Shown one piece after another: positions 16,477 to 25,899 of a stretch of 64,000 nucleotides of DNA. Position numbers and translations under genes: made by a program. Source of the stretch: JAAGZL01 sp050291365 (GTDB lineage Bacteria > Pseudomonadota > Gammaproteobacteria > Chromatiales > Chromatiaceae); contig JBNKJS010000044.1 of the NCBI GenBank assembly GCA_050291365.1, forward strand, positions 1 to 64,000. Reading direction: 5' to 3'. A model generated the notes under the pieces. The model ran no database searches, was not told the DNA's origin, and saw only the letters and a program-made list of their open reading frames with translations. Within the stretch, counting starts at the first letter, position 1. Each line of letters begins with the position of its first letter.

Positions 16477-16863
16477 TTAACCTTCCACCCGTTCAAAGAT
16501 CTTATCAATCTTTTCTTGGAGGGTTGCTGCAGTAAATGGTTTAACAACATAACCATTAACACCAGCCTGGGCAGCTTCAATAATTTGTTCACGCTTGGAT
16601 TCAGCGGTTACCATAAGCACCGGAAGATTGACCAGACTAGAATCATTTCGCACAGCCTTTAGCAAGTCTATGCCGGTCATACCTGGCATATTCCAGTCAG
16701 TTACCAGAAAATCATATTTGCCTGATTGCAACATAGGCAAAGCAGTGGTCCCATCGTCTGCTTCATCGGTGTTTGTGAACCCGAGATCCCTGAGCAGATT
16801 TTTGATAATCCGCCTCATTGTGGAAAAATCATCCACAATTAGAATCTTCATGTTCTTATCCAA
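16477..16863 (-). CDS. cheY: Chemotaxis response regulator CheY
   Basis: This 128-residue single-domain receiver binds the flagellar switch protein FliM when phosphorylated. The acidic pocket D11-D12, phosphate-accepting D56 in LVTDWNMPGMTG, T86, Y105 and K108 in GYVVKPF are all present. The start is taken as the TTG at 16863, because a full AGGAGG stands five bases upstream (16869-16874); the next in-frame ATG, four codons later, would be 17 bases from that site. A rare TTG start with a perfect ribosome binding site suggests that the expression level matters. Confidence 0.94.
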   Translation of the reverse strand: MDKNMKILIVDDFSTMRRIIKNLLRDLGFTNTDEADDGTTALPMLQSGKYDFLVTDWNMPGMTGIDLLKAVRNDSSLVNLPVLMVTAESKREQIIEAAQAGVNGYVVKPFTAATLQEKIDKIFERVEG

Positions 16864-16927
16864 AATAACCTCCTAACTTAAATCTAAACAGCCAAATGTA
16901 GGCACTGTTTTATCGTATGAATTATCC

Positions 16928-17668
16928 TTAGTCTTCATCAGCATCCGACAGCCATTCATTTAATCTGGAACGCAATCTAAAGGTTGCTTGGCTATGTATC
17001 TGACACGCTCTTGATTCGGTAACGCCTAGTACCTGACCAATCTCTCGTAGATTCATTTCGTCATCGTAGTACAGAGCGATCACCAACCTTTCCCGCTCTG
17101 GTAAACCAGCTATGGCCTCAGCCAAAGAATCTTTGAACTCACTTTTCTGAAACCCTTCAAATGGTTCTGATAGTTCGCTATCTTTTCCATTAGATGGAAG
17201 TTCTCCTACCACCCGCAACTCTTCAACACTAAAAACCCTGCAACCTGATGAGTCCAACAATATCTTGTGATACTCCTCAAGTGAAAGCCCCATGGCCTCA
17301 GCTACTTCCACATCTCGCGCATCTCTGCCTTCAATATTTTCAATATCCCGCATGGCCTCGGATACCATCCTAGCCTTACGGTGAACCGATCTAGGCGTCC
17401 AATCGCTGCGTCTTATCTCATCCAGCATTGATCCGCGTATACGGATACCTGCATAGGTTTCAAAACTTGCGCCTCTACTCTTATCGTAATGCCTACTTGC
17501 CTCGAGCAGACCTATCATTCCTGCCTGAATCAGGTCATCGACCTGTACGCTCGGTGGCAGTCTGTTCATCATATGGTATGCGATACGTTTAACTAGTGGC
17601 GCATGCTGATTTACCAATGTATCGGCATTTTGTTCTTGAACTGAACTGTAAGCCGCCAACCCTTTCAC
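16928..17668 (-). CDS. fliA: Flagellar RNA polymerase sigma factor FliA (sigma-28)
   Basis: This 246-residue sigma factor directs transcription of late flagellar and chemotaxis genes. Region 2 is seen in HAPLVKRIAYHMMNRLPPSV, DDLIQAGMIGLLEA and RGASFETYAGIRIRGSMLDE; region 3 follows (RSVHRKARMVSEAM); region 4 contains the helix-turn-helix with LPERERLVIALYYDDEMNLREI and ITESRACQIHSQA-like wording (VTESRACQIHSQATF). Its start overlaps the fleN stop by four bases (ATGA). FlgM, its anti-sigma factor, is not in the window. Confidence 0.94.
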   Translation of the reverse strand: MKGLAAYSSVQEQNADTLVNQHAPLVKRIAYHMMNRLPPSVQVDDLIQAGMIGLLEASRHYDKSRGASFETYAGIRIRGSMLDEIRRSDWTPRSVHRKARMVSEAMRDIENIEGRDARDVEVAEAMGLSLEEYHKILLDSSGCRVFSVEELRVVGELPSNGKDSELSEPFEGFQKSEFKDSLAEAIAGLPERERLVIALYYDDEMNLREIGQVLGVTESRACQIHSQATFRLRSRLNEWLSDADED

Positions 17669-18546
17669 AGGCGCATCCCCTCTTTTTCACTTGAATATTT
17701 AACTAATCTTTCAACAAAAAATTGAAGATGCCCACTTGCACCATCAGGTACAGGCCAGTTATCGGCCTTTTTGGCCAAATTCTTTAATGTTTGTGCAGAA
17801 CGGCTACGTGGGAAAGCATGAACCACCGGTTTTTGGCTTTTAACCGCCTTACGCAGGGACTCATCATAGGGAATACTCCCGACATAGCTGAGCATAACAT
17901 CCAGGTACCTGTCTGTTACACGGCACATTTTGTTATATAGATCACGCCCTTCCTGAGCACTCCTCGTCATATTGGCCAGTATTCTGAATCTACTGATACC
18001 ATATTCTCTATATAACAGTTTAATCATAGCGTATGCGTCAGTAATTGATGCAGGCTCATCACATACCACCACAATTAGCTCTTGTACCGCTCGGCTAAAG
18101 CTGATCACAGTATCAGAAATACCTGCAGCGGTATCCACTATAAGGACATCCAGATCATTGCCCAAATCACTAAAACCCCTAATCAGACCGGCATGCTCAG
18201 CCTGACTCAGTTCGGCCATCTGCCTAATTCCTGAGGCAGCAGGTATGATCTTAATGCCCGATGGACCCTCTATTACCACCTCCTCCAGCGTCTTTTCGCC
18301 TCTCAGCACATGGGAGAGGTCATACTCAGGATGTAACCCCAGTACAACATCAATATTGGCCAGACCAAGGTCAGCGTCCAGAATCATCACTCTCCGGCCA
18401 ATATCGGCCATGGCCACTGCCAGGTTTACCGATACATTGGTTTTACCTACTCCGCCCTTACCACCGGTTACGGCAATCGCTCGTACAGGTGTTGGTTCAA
18501 CCATTCTTCTCAATCCCGCTGCCTGGTCAATATTCGTTTCAGACAT
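17665..18546 (-). CDS. fleN: MinD-like ATPase FleN/FlhG, flagellar number regulator
   Basis: This protein of about 293 residues is a ParA/MinD-type ATPase that limits flagellar number by antagonising the FleQ-type master regulator and FlhF. The deviant Walker A VTGGKGGVGKTNVSVNLAVA and the segments VMILDADLGLANIDVVLG and VLIVDTAAGISDTVISFSRA are diagnostic. The ATG at 18546, overlapping the flhF stop by eight bases, is chosen; an ATG at 18552 and a GTG at 18570 are alternatives with no better ribosome binding site. The flhF-fleN-fliA order is typical of polar flagellates. Confidence 0.92.
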   Translation of the reverse strand: MSETNIDQAAGLRRMVEPTPVRAIAVTGGKGGVGKTNVSVNLAVAMADIGRRVMILDADLGLANIDVVLGLHPEYDLSHVLRGEKTLEEVVIEGPSGIKIIPAASGIRQMAELSQAEHAGLIRGFSDLGNDLDVLIVDTAAGISDTVISFSRAVQELIVVVCDEPASITDAYAMIKLLYREYGISRFRILANMTRSAQEGRDLYNKMCRVTDRYLDVMLSYVGSIPYDESLRKAVKSQKPVVHAFPRSRSAQTLKNLAKKADNWPVPDGASGHLQFFVERLVKYSSEKEGMRL

Positions 18547-19792
18547 GAGCATTGGCTCTTGTTCCACCAAGTGCTAGTGCAAGGAACTCCTCACTTAGCC
18601 CTATACCATCTTGGTGCGCCAGCCCAACAGTTCGACTTATCAGAGAGTGTGGTCGCGCCAGATGCAGATCTTCGGGCACCCTTTGTCCATCTGTTACATA
18701 AGAGACCATTAATTTACTCTTAACAATTGCTGAGATTACCCCACCTAGAGAACCAGCCTCATCCAGTTTGGTTAAAATAATTGCATCTGGATTCGCTGCG
18801 CCAAAGGCTTTGATCGCCTGTTTTATTGACGCCTGTTGGGTGGTTGCTGACAGCGTTAGCATACTTCTTACCTTTCTACGCCCAGCTTTTAACAAACTCA
18901 TCTGCTCACTGATTCTTACATCTCGCTGACTCATGCCAGCTGTGTCTATAAGGATTAAGCGTTTGTCGGCAAATGTATTAAGTGCAACATTCAATTCTTC
19001 AACACTTGCCGCAGAACGCATGGGAACGTCAAGGATACGGGCATAATTGGTAAGTTGCTCTTGAGCCCCGATACGATAATTATCTGTGGAGATGAGTGCC
19101 ACATGACGGTTACCGTAACGCAGGGCATAACGCGATGCCAGCTTGGCCAGGGTGGTAGTCTTACCAACTCCGGTTGGGCCAATGATAGCTACTACACCGC
19201 CGTTCTCTAGTACATCATCTCCTGTGGTCTTAATCTCTGCCGAAAGATGATAAAGCGCTGTACGCCAGCCATGATCTATATTAGTAAAATCTTTAGATTT
19301 TCTAATAAGGCCATGACAGATTTCCGGGCTTAGCCCAAGGGCCATTAACCTGCGTAACAGTTCCTGAATATCAGGCTTGCGCTTACCCAAGTCCCTCCAG
19401 GTCAGTTCAGATAGATCGTTCTCCACCATACGGCGCAGGGTCTGCATCTCTTGACGCATATCTACCAGTACAGGATCCTGGCTCCACTCGACTCTTGGTG
19501 CCCTGTTGGCAGAAGGGATTTGAGACACATAGTCGCTTGCGGCAACATCTGGTGGATTTGTCTGCCCTTGTGGAAACTCTGTTACTACACTATCTGCAGG
19601 AGAAACATTTGTTGGAGTTGCTGAAAAAGCATTTGAGGCGAACTCATCCTCGTTAAAATCAAGAGCGGCCATCAGTTCCACCCCGCCGTCAACAGATTTA
19701 TTTGAGAGAATTACCGCATCTGGACCTAGGGTCTCACGAACCTGCCTGATTGCGCTGCGCATATCTGCTGCAAAATAACGTTTAATCTTCAT
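18539..19792 (-). CDS. flhF: Flagellar biosynthesis GTPase FlhF
   Basis: This 417-residue SRP-type GTPase marks the pole where the flagellum is built. The N-terminal 60 residues (MKIKRYFAADMRSAIRQVRE, LGPDAVILSNK) form the family's B domain, followed by a variable linker rich in P, T and S and an N domain. The G domain starts around residue 200 with the P-loop GPTGVGKTTTLAKLA (K211) and continues with DTAGMSQRD and the specificity motif LTKLDEAGSLG. It overlaps fleN downstream, with 62 bp separating it from flhA upstream. Confidence 0.94.
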   Translation of the reverse strand: MKIKRYFAADMRSAIRQVRETLGPDAVILSNKSVDGGVELMAALDFNEDEFASNAFSATPTNVSPADSVVTEFPQGQTNPPDVAASDYVSQIPSANRAPRVEWSQDPVLVDMRQEMQTLRRMVENDLSELTWRDLGKRKPDIQELLRRLMALGLSPEICHGLIRKSKDFTNIDHGWRTALYHLSAEIKTTGDDVLENGGVVAIIGPTGVGKTTTLAKLASRYALRYGNRHVALISTDNYRIGAQEQLTNYARILDVPMRSAASVEELNVALNTFADKRLILIDTAGMSQRDVRISEQMSLLKAGRRKVRSMLTLSATTQQASIKQAIKAFGAANPDAIILTKLDEAGSLGGVISAIVKSKLMVSYVTDGQRVPEDLHLARPHSLISRTVGLAHQDGIGLSEEFLALALGGTRANAHV

Positions 19793-19854
19793 ATGCTAAA
19801 TTCCCAATCTCGGATCTATCTGTTAGCAACAAGCAGGTCATTTAATCCAGCGCC

Positions 19855-21954
19855 TTACGTTAATTCACCACCAGACTTTCCTACTGTTGCCACCACTTTA
19901 ATCTGCCTGTTATCCGGTATCTCGTTATACGACAACACCTGCATACCGGGGACACTATGCCTTACAAACCTGGCTATCCATTGTCTGATCGGGGCAGCCA
20001 CTAAAAGTATGGCGCTCTCTCCAATCATCTCCCTCTGATTCGCGGTCTCCAACAATGCCTTTTGCATCTGTTCCGCAAGCCCTGGTTCAAAACCTGCTCC
20101 ATCTTCATCAGAGCTCATTAGTGTCTGTTGCAATATCTGTTCCAGGCCTGGATCTAGCACTATTACCGGAATTTCTTCAGTAGGACCAACAAGTTGCTGC
20201 ACTATAGTGCGGGATAGGGCCACCCTTACCGCAGCGGTCAAAACGCCAGTGTCTTGACTCATGGGTGCATGTTCCGCCAATGTTTCGGCAATAGTACGCA
20301 TATCACGTATGGGAACACCCTCCATCAACATATTCTGCAGTATCCTCAATACCTGGCCTAGGGATAGCGTCTTTGGTACTAGGTCTTCTACCAGTTTGGC
20401 GGCTGTTTTAGATAAAACATCCAGTAGCTGTTGCACCTCTTCATGTCCCAGAAGTTCGTGGGAGTGAGACTGCAGGATCTCACTGAGATGGGTAGCTACT
20501 ACGGTACTGGCATCCACCACTGTATAACCCAGACTTTGGGCATGATCGCGTTGATCAGGCTCTATCCATACCGCATCCAGTCCAAAGGCCGGATCCTTGG
20601 TTTCTACCCCTGGCAGTGTTCCAAATACCCTACCGGGGTTAATGGCCAGCTCCCGGTCTGTCCTGATCTCCGCCTCGGAGATAGTGGCACCATGTAGAGT
20701 GATCCTATAGCTGTTGGGGTTAAGATCCAGGTTGTCCCTGATATGGACTGGTTGAATAAGAAAACCTAATTCTTGCGAGAGTTTTTTACGAACACCCTTG
20801 ATGCGATCCATCAACTGTCCGCCCTGATTTTTATCCACCAGTGGTATTAGCCGGTAGCCAACCTCAAGGCCAATGATGTCCACTGGTTGCACATCGTCCC
20901 AGGTCAACTCTGCTGGTGCGGCCGGGGCTTCAGGTTCTACCTCAGGGACCTGTTGCTGTAGCCTTGCCTGTTCCTGGTGCTTGGAGATCATATAAGCACC
21001 AGACCCGGCAGCCAGAGCCAGGGTCAGAAAGGCAAAATTAGGCATACCAGGGATAATGCCCATCACCCCCAGAACACCGCCTGCCACAGCCAGAGATTTA
21101 GGATTGGCAAACAACTGACTGATCACCTGAGAACCGACATCCTGGGTACTGGCTACGCGGGTTACGATGATTGCAGCAGAGGTGGATAGCAACAGAGATG
21201 GTATCTGAGCTACCAGACCGTCTCCGATGGTTAAGAGAGTATAAAAGCGCAGGGCGGTGGAGAAATCCAGACCGTGTTGGAGCATTCCAATACCCAGACC
21301 ACCCAGGATATTGATAAATAGAATAAGGATGCCAGCTACCGCATCGCCCCGTACGAACTTACTGGCACCATCCATAGCTCCATAGAAATCGGCCTCCTGG
21401 GAGACCTCTTCACGCCGCGCTCTGGCCTCATCCTGATTGATCAGACCGGAGTTTAGATCGGCATCAATAGCCATCTGTTTACCTGGCATTGCGTCCAATG
21501 TGAAACGCGCACTTACTTCAGAGACGCGCCCAGCACCCTTGGTTACAACTACAAAGTTGATAATAACCAGGATAAAGAAAACAACCAGACCAACCGCATA
21601 GTTACCGCCGATAACAAATGACCCAAAGGCCTCGATAACCTTACCAGCGGCATCACCACCAGTATGTCCCTCTAACAGTACCACTCGGGTCGAAGCAACA
21701 TTAAGCGCAAGACGCAGCAAGGTAGCCACCAGAAGCAGGCTTGGAAACACACCAAAATCCAGAGGCCTTTGGGTATAAACAACCACCAGCAGAACCACTA
21801 GAGAGAGGGCGATATTAAAGGAAAAAAACATATCCAAAGCGATTGGTGGCATGGGGATAACTACCATGGCCAGCATCATCATCAGCACCATGGGCACACC
21901 CATGCCCTTTGCGCCTCCAGCTCTCACACTTTGCATAATTGTTGCTGTGTTCAT
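19855..21954 (-). CDS. flhA: Flagellar export gate protein FlhA
   Basis: This 699-residue protein is the main export gate component of the flagellar type III apparatus. The N-terminal half has about eight membrane helices, with the conserved FHIPEP-type region between them (ARFTLDAMPGKQMAIDADLN, followed by RREEVSQEADFYGAMDGASK). The C-terminal half is the cytoplasmic chaperone- and substrate-binding domain, from about residue 350. The length and order between flhB and flhF are normal. It is located in the inner membrane inside the basal-body ring. Confidence 0.94.
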   Translation of the reverse strand: MNTATIMQSVRAGGAKGMGVPMVLMMMLAMVVIPMPPIALDMFFSFNIALSLVVLLVVVYTQRPLDFGVFPSLLLVATLLRLALNVASTRVVLLEGHTGGDAAGKVIEAFGSFVIGGNYAVGLVVFFILVIINFVVVTKGAGRVSEVSARFTLDAMPGKQMAIDADLNSGLINQDEARARREEVSQEADFYGAMDGASKFVRGDAVAGILILFINILGGLGIGMLQHGLDFSTALRFYTLLTIGDGLVAQIPSLLLSTSAAIIVTRVASTQDVGSQVISQLFANPKSLAVAGGVLGVMGIIPGMPNFAFLTLALAAGSGAYMISKHQEQARLQQQVPEVEPEAPAAPAELTWDDVQPVDIIGLEVGYRLIPLVDKNQGGQLMDRIKGVRKKLSQELGFLIQPVHIRDNLDLNPNSYRITLHGATISEAEIRTDRELAINPGRVFGTLPGVETKDPAFGLDAVWIEPDQRDHAQSLGYTVVDASTVVATHLSEILQSHSHELLGHEEVQQLLDVLSKTAAKLVEDLVPKTLSLGQVLRILQNMLMEGVPIRDMRTIAETLAEHAPMSQDTGVLTAAVRVALSRTIVQQLVGPTEEIPVIVLDPGLEQILQQTLMSSDEDGAGFEPGLAEQMQKALLETANQREMIGESAILLVAAPIRQWIARFVRHSVPGMQVLSYNEIPDNRQIKVVATVGKSGGELT

Positions 21955-21987
21955 ATGTTAAATCTTCTACTCAGCGGTATGCTGAGA

Positions 21988-23136
21988 TTACTCCTCATCT
22001 TCTGGCACTTGATATTCATTTGGTATGGATAAATCTGTTGGCACCTCAGGCTTCAAGCCACCATCGGTGCGATAGATACGCATCTGAAATACATAGGCTA
22101 GTATCTTGGCTACGGCGAGATATAGGCCAGCCGGTATGGCATCACCAATCTCGGTGTTAAAGTAGATAGCGCGTGCCAGCATTGGTGACTCAAGCATCGG
22201 AACCTGATGTTCCAAACCAACTCGTCTGATATTCGCTGCCACCTCGCCACGGCCCTTTGCCACAACCTCAGGTGCCAGCATATTATCCTGGTCATAACGC
22301 AGGGCAATAGCATAATGGGTCGGGTTGGTGACTATGACATCAGCCTTAGGCACCTCCTCCATCATACGTCTTTGGGCTATTTCACGTTGCAGATTACGAA
22401 TTTTGCCTTTGACTTCAGGACGACCCTCCGTATCCTTCATCTCTTCCCGTACTTCCTGGCGAGTCATCTTCAGTTGACGCTTATGCTGCCACAATTGAAA
22501 TGGGGCATCTATCATCGCAATTAGTATGAGAGTGGAGGAGATCAGGATGAACGATCCTCCAATAATAGTGCCCATCTCGGAGACTGCCCTGCCAAGTTCC
22601 ATCTGGCTCAGCCCGAGGAAACTACCCAAACTGTTCCACAATACCAATCCGGTTGCGCTTCCTATCAAGAGGAACTTCGCCAAAGCCTTAAGCAATTCCA
22701 TCAGACCCCTGAGGGAAAACACCCGTTTTAGACCCTTGAGAGGATCGAGTTTGCTAAGTTTAGGGGTCAATGACTCACCACTAAAGGTATAACCGCCAAG
22801 GGCCACTGAGCTTGCTATGGCCAATACAACTACCACCAGAAAGAACGGTATCAACATAAACAGTGCATCTTCAATCGCCAGCCCCAGACGATTAACCAAT
22901 GCAGTGGTGTCGTACATATCCTGGCGCGGGATAGAGAAGTTGTTTGCCATTAAATCCCACAGTCCCTTGCCGATATAGCTGCTCATACTAACCAGGGTGA
23001 TTCCACCGATTAGAGTAATAGCCATGGTATTTAACTCTTTGGATCGAGCTATCTGGCCCTTCTTCTTGGCATCGCCCAACCTTTTCGCTGTCGGCTCTTC
23101 TGTTTTCTCCTGACCGTCTTGATTCTCTTCTGCCAT
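21988..23136 (-). CDS. flhB: Flagellar export protein FlhB
   Basis: This 382-residue protein switches export specificity from rod/hook to filament proteins. It has four membrane helices in the first 215 residues and a cytoplasmic domain with the autocleavage motif NPTHY (N271-P272) in VIVTNPTHYAIALRYD. The N-terminal QDGQEKTEEPTAKRLGDAKK is the conserved lead. The C-terminal tail (about 355-382) is acidic and proline-containing. It lies between fliR and flhA, separated by 10 and 33 bp. Confidence 0.94.
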   Translation of the reverse strand: MAEENQDGQEKTEEPTAKRLGDAKKKGQIARSKELNTMAITLIGGITLVSMSSYIGKGLWDLMANNFSIPRQDMYDTTALVNRLGLAIEDALFMLIPFFLVVVVLAIASSVALGGYTFSGESLTPKLSKLDPLKGLKRVFSLRGLMELLKALAKFLLIGSATGLVLWNSLGSFLGLSQMELGRAVSEMGTIIGGSFILISSTLILIAMIDAPFQLWQHKRQLKMTRQEVREEMKDTEGRPEVKGKIRNLQREIAQRRMMEEVPKADVIVTNPTHYAIALRYDQDNMLAPEVVAKGRGEVAANIRRVGLEHQVPMLESPMLARAIYFNTEIGDAIPAGLYLAVAKILAYVFQMRIYRTDGGLKPEVPTDLSIPNEYQVPEDEE

Positions 23137-23146
23137 CCCAGAATCC

Positions 23147-23926
23147 TCAGGTTGCGATCAGCACTAAACTGCGGATAAAGATCAAAGCCTCATCCACAAG
23201 TTCACTAAACTTACCGAATACATTCGGCAGGGTTATCCACATTAAGATGAAACCGATCATCATGGTCATTGGAAAACCAACAGCGAATATATTCAGCTGA
23301 GGGGCTGCCCTGGTGATAATGCCCATACCCAGGTTAACCAGAAGTAAGGCGGCAATCGCTGGCAGGGCCATAAGAAGTCCACCCGCAAACATGCGGCTGG
23401 CCCAGAGCACGATATCCCTAAGGTTGGCCTGAGTAATACCGTCCACTGCCACAGGTAGCGTGTAGAAACTCTGGGCCAGTATTTCGATCATAAACAGGTG
23501 GCCATTCAGAATAAGGAACAGCAAGGTGGAGAGAATGATGTAGTACTGTGATAACACCGGCACCTGCACGCCATTTTGCGGGTCTATCATTGATGCAAAC
23601 CCCAAACCCATACTGTATGCCAGGGCCTGACCACCGAATACCAGGGCGCCAAATACCATCTGCATAACAAAGCCCATGGCCAGGCCAATAAGCACCTGCT
23701 GTACAGCAATTAGTAGTGCCGCCGGACTGAACACCTCTACCACAGGTGGGGGTGGAATCAGCGGCATAATCATAAAGCTAAGCAGTAGTGCGACACCTAC
23801 TCGTAGACGCCTGGGGGTTTGGCGCGAGCTGAAAATTGGAGCTGCAGCAATCATTGCGCTTATACGAATCAGCGGCCACAGAAATGCGGCCAACCATGCG
23901 CTTAATTGTGCCTCTGTGAAAATCAT
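23147..23926 (-). CDS. fliR: Flagellar export protein FliR
   Basis: This 259-residue integral membrane protein has about six hydrophobic segments, from LSAWLAAFLWPLIRISAMIA at the start to MTMMIGFILMWITLPNVFG near the end. With FliP and FliQ it forms the spiral export gate core. ISAMIAAAPIFSSRQTP and FALLLVNLGMGIITRAAPQLNIF-type wording (ALLLVNLGMGIITRAAPQLN) are the conserved family stretches. It follows fliQ by about 66 bp. Confidence 0.93.
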   Translation of the reverse strand: MIFTEAQLSAWLAAFLWPLIRISAMIAAAPIFSSRQTPRRLRVGVALLLSFMIMPLIPPPPVVEVFSPAALLIAVQQVLIGLAMGFVMQMVFGALVFGGQALAYSMGLGFASMIDPQNGVQVPVLSQYYIILSTLLFLILNGHLFMIEILAQSFYTLPVAVDGITQANLRDIVLWASRMFAGGLLMALPAIAALLLVNLGMGIITRAAPQLNIFAVGFPMTMMIGFILMWITLPNVFGKFSELVDEALIFIRSLVLIAT

Positions 23927-23992
23927 ACTCTATATACTGTCCTATACTTTTCAACACCATTTGTATCTGTTGCGGACTCAATCAGAGGGTCC

Positions 23993-24262
23993 TTATCCAA
24001 TCAGCTCCGGAATACTCTCAATCAACTCAACTGTAAAATCAGTTATCAGCTGCAACATCCACGGGCCTGCCATCATCAACACCACGACCACTATGATCAG
24101 CTTTGGAATAAAGGTAAGCGTCATCTCATTGATCTGTGTTGCTGCCTGAAACATAGCCACCACCAATCCCACAATCAGAGCAGGAACCAGGATGGCTCCG
24201 GCCAGTAACGTGGTTACCTCCAGTGCCCTCTGTCCTATGTCTAATACCGAATCAGGAGTCAT
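23993..24262 (-). CDS. fliQ: Flagellar export protein FliQ
   Basis: This 89-residue protein has two membrane helices (LEVTTLLAGAILVPALIVGL and LTFIPKLIIVVVVLMMAGPW) and the conserved MFQAATQINEMTL between them. It has the usual FliQ length, and the ATG at 24262 gives the standard N-terminus MTPDSVLDIGQRAL; the open frame upstream overlaps fliP and is not part of the protein. Four to five copies join FliP and FliR in the export gate. Confidence 0.93.
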   Translation of the reverse strand: MTPDSVLDIGQRALEVTTLLAGAILVPALIVGLVVAMFQAATQINEMTLTFIPKLIIVVVVLMMAGPWMLQLITDFTVELIESIPELIG

Positions 24263-24275
24263 GACATTAAACCTG

Positions 24276-25019
24276 TCAAAATGCGAAACTCGCAGCCAAA
24301 GTGCCGAACACCAACGCCCAACCATCAACCAGCACAAACAGCATGATCTTGAACGGCAACGAAATGATCAGCGGGGAGAGCATCATCATACCCATGGACA
24401 TAAGGACGCTTGCCACTACCAGATCAATTATCAGAAATGGGATAAACAACAGAAAACCTATCTGAAAGCCGGTCTTCAACTCACTGGTGGCAAAAGCAGG
24501 CAACAGCATGGAAAATGGAACCTTTTCCGGTGATTCGATCTCACCGAAGTTCCCAATCTTGGCAAAGAGATTTAGATCAGACTCCCTGGTCTGGGCCATC
24601 ATAAATTCTCGCATGGGAACTTGGGCCGCCTCCAGAGCCTGAGCCGATGTTATCTTCTCTTCCAGGTAAGGCTCTAGGGATGTTTCATACACCTCATTGA
24701 AAACCGGCATCATGATAAAGATGGTAAGGAACAGCGCCAAACCCACCAGAAGCTGATTAGACGGGGTATTCTGAGTACCAAGTGCCTGACGCAGTATGGC
24801 CAATACGATAATGATTCTGGCAAAGGAGGTCATCATCAGGAGAGCGCCCGGCAACAGGCTCAGGGCGGTCATAAATATTAGTATCTGGATACTCAGGGAA
24901 TAGGTCTGCCCTCCACCCTTACCTGGCGTTACTGTTAACGCCTCAAGTCCTGTAGCTGCCTGACTCACTTCCGGAACAACAGCAATAAGTAGAATGAATA
25001 GTATACTGAGCAGCCTCAT
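24276..25019 (-). CDS. fliP: Flagellar export protein FliP
   Basis: This 247-residue protein begins with a cleavable signal peptide (MRLLSILFILLIAVVPEVSQ, then AATG), as is known for FliP, followed by four membrane helices. The conserved stretches TALSLLPGALLMMTSFARII, ALGTQNTPSNQLLVGLALFL and FLIIDLVVASVLMSMGMMML are present. It forms the pentameric core of the export gate. Its start overlaps the fliO stop by four bases. Confidence 0.94.
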   Translation of the reverse strand: MRLLSILFILLIAVVPEVSQAATGLEALTVTPGKGGGQTYSLSIQILIFMTALSLLPGALLMMTSFARIIIVLAILRQALGTQNTPSNQLLVGLALFLTIFIMMPVFNEVYETSLEPYLEEKITSAQALEAAQVPMREFMMAQTRESDLNLFAKIGNFGEIESPEKVPFSMLLPAFATSELKTGFQIGFLLFIPFLIIDLVVASVLMSMGMMMLSPLIISLPFKIMLFVLVDGWALVFGTLAASFAF

Positions 25020-25435
25020 TTCTCTTCACCCTGCAGTTGTTCATCCAACTGGCTGGAGAATTCCACCTCAGCATCTACATCACTGTTATCCAGTAAGCAC
25101 AGGGTCTGCACCCTTCCAGGGGCCACACCAACCAGAATCCTCTTTCCTCCAGCCTCAAGAACTACCGCCCTCTCCCTTGGACCCAGTGAGACACCACCAA
25201 GTATTTTGACAATCCCCTTGCCTGCTGATGGAAAGTTGCCAATACGCTTTATCATCCAACCAAGTATGAGTATAAGGAGAATAACCCCAACGAGGACTGC
25301 TGCCATCTCCAATGCAGCGCTTGTTCCGATACCGCTAGCTGTTAATTCAGATACAGGCTCAGATTGAGTTGGTACTGCTCCGACCAGAGCCGGAAGCAGG
25401 CCCATGATCACACCCAACTGCCGGAGGATTTTCAT
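25016..25435 (-). CDS. fliO: Flagellar export chaperone FliO
   Basis: This 139-residue protein has an N-terminal hydrophobic stretch (MKILRQLGVIMGLLPALVGA), a second membrane helix (ALEMAAVLVGVILLILILGW) and a cytoplasmic beta domain with the typical ISLGPRERAVVLEAGGKRIL wording (VSLGPRERAVVLEAGGKR). FliO assists assembly of the FliP ring. It overlaps fliN upstream and fliP downstream by four bases each. Confidence 0.9.
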   Translation of the reverse strand: MKILRQLGVIMGLLPALVGAVPTQSEPVSELTASGIGTSAALEMAAVLVGVILLILILGWMIKRIGNFPSAGKGIVKILGGVSLGPRERAVVLEAGGKRILVGVAPGRVQTLCLLDNSDVDAEVEFSSQLDEQLQGEEK

Positions 25436-25881
25436 TTCCCTAATCTCTTTACCCGTTCCGATGGGCTTATCACATCGGTTAGGCGAATACCAAACTTCTC
25501 ATTCACCACCACAACTTCACCTTGAGCAATCAAGGTGCCGTTTACCAACACATCCATCGGCTCACCGGCGAGCCTGTCCAGCTCTACCACTGAGCCCTGG
25601 TTGAGTTGCAGAAGATTGCGTATGTTAATATTTGTTCGTCCTATCTCCATGGAGATAGTTACAGGTATATCCAGAATACCATCCAGATTCACCTCTGAAC
25701 CGTCACCTACAGCCCCACTACTATCTGCATGTAACTGCTGGAACTGTGCAGACTCGGCATTGCTTGCTGCTGCAGGCTGTTCCGCCTCAGCACCTACCTC
25801 ATCATGCTCAGCTTGTTCTTCTAAAGCTTCTGACCACTCGTCGGCCATCGCTTCATTAGGGTCTTTATCTGTTTCGCTCAT
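25432..25881 (-). CDS. fliN: Flagellar motor switch protein FliN
   Basis: This 149-residue switch protein has an acidic, alanine-rich N-terminal extension (residues 1-65) and a C-terminal SpoA domain: ILDIPVTISMEIGRTNINIR, LNQGSVVELDRLAGEPMDVL and VVNEKFGIRLTDVISP. It builds the lower part of the C ring with FliM and receives CheY-P. It is 18 bp downstream of fliM and overlaps fliO. Confidence 0.94.
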   Translation of the reverse strand: MSETDKDPNEAMADEWSEALEEQAEHDEVGAEAEQPAAASNAESAQFQQLHADSSGAVGDGSEVNLDGILDIPVTISMEIGRTNINIRNLLQLNQGSVVELDRLAGEPMDVLVNGTLIAQGEVVVVNEKFGIRLTDVISPSERVKRLGK

Positions 25882-25899
25882 AATCAGGTCCTATCACAT

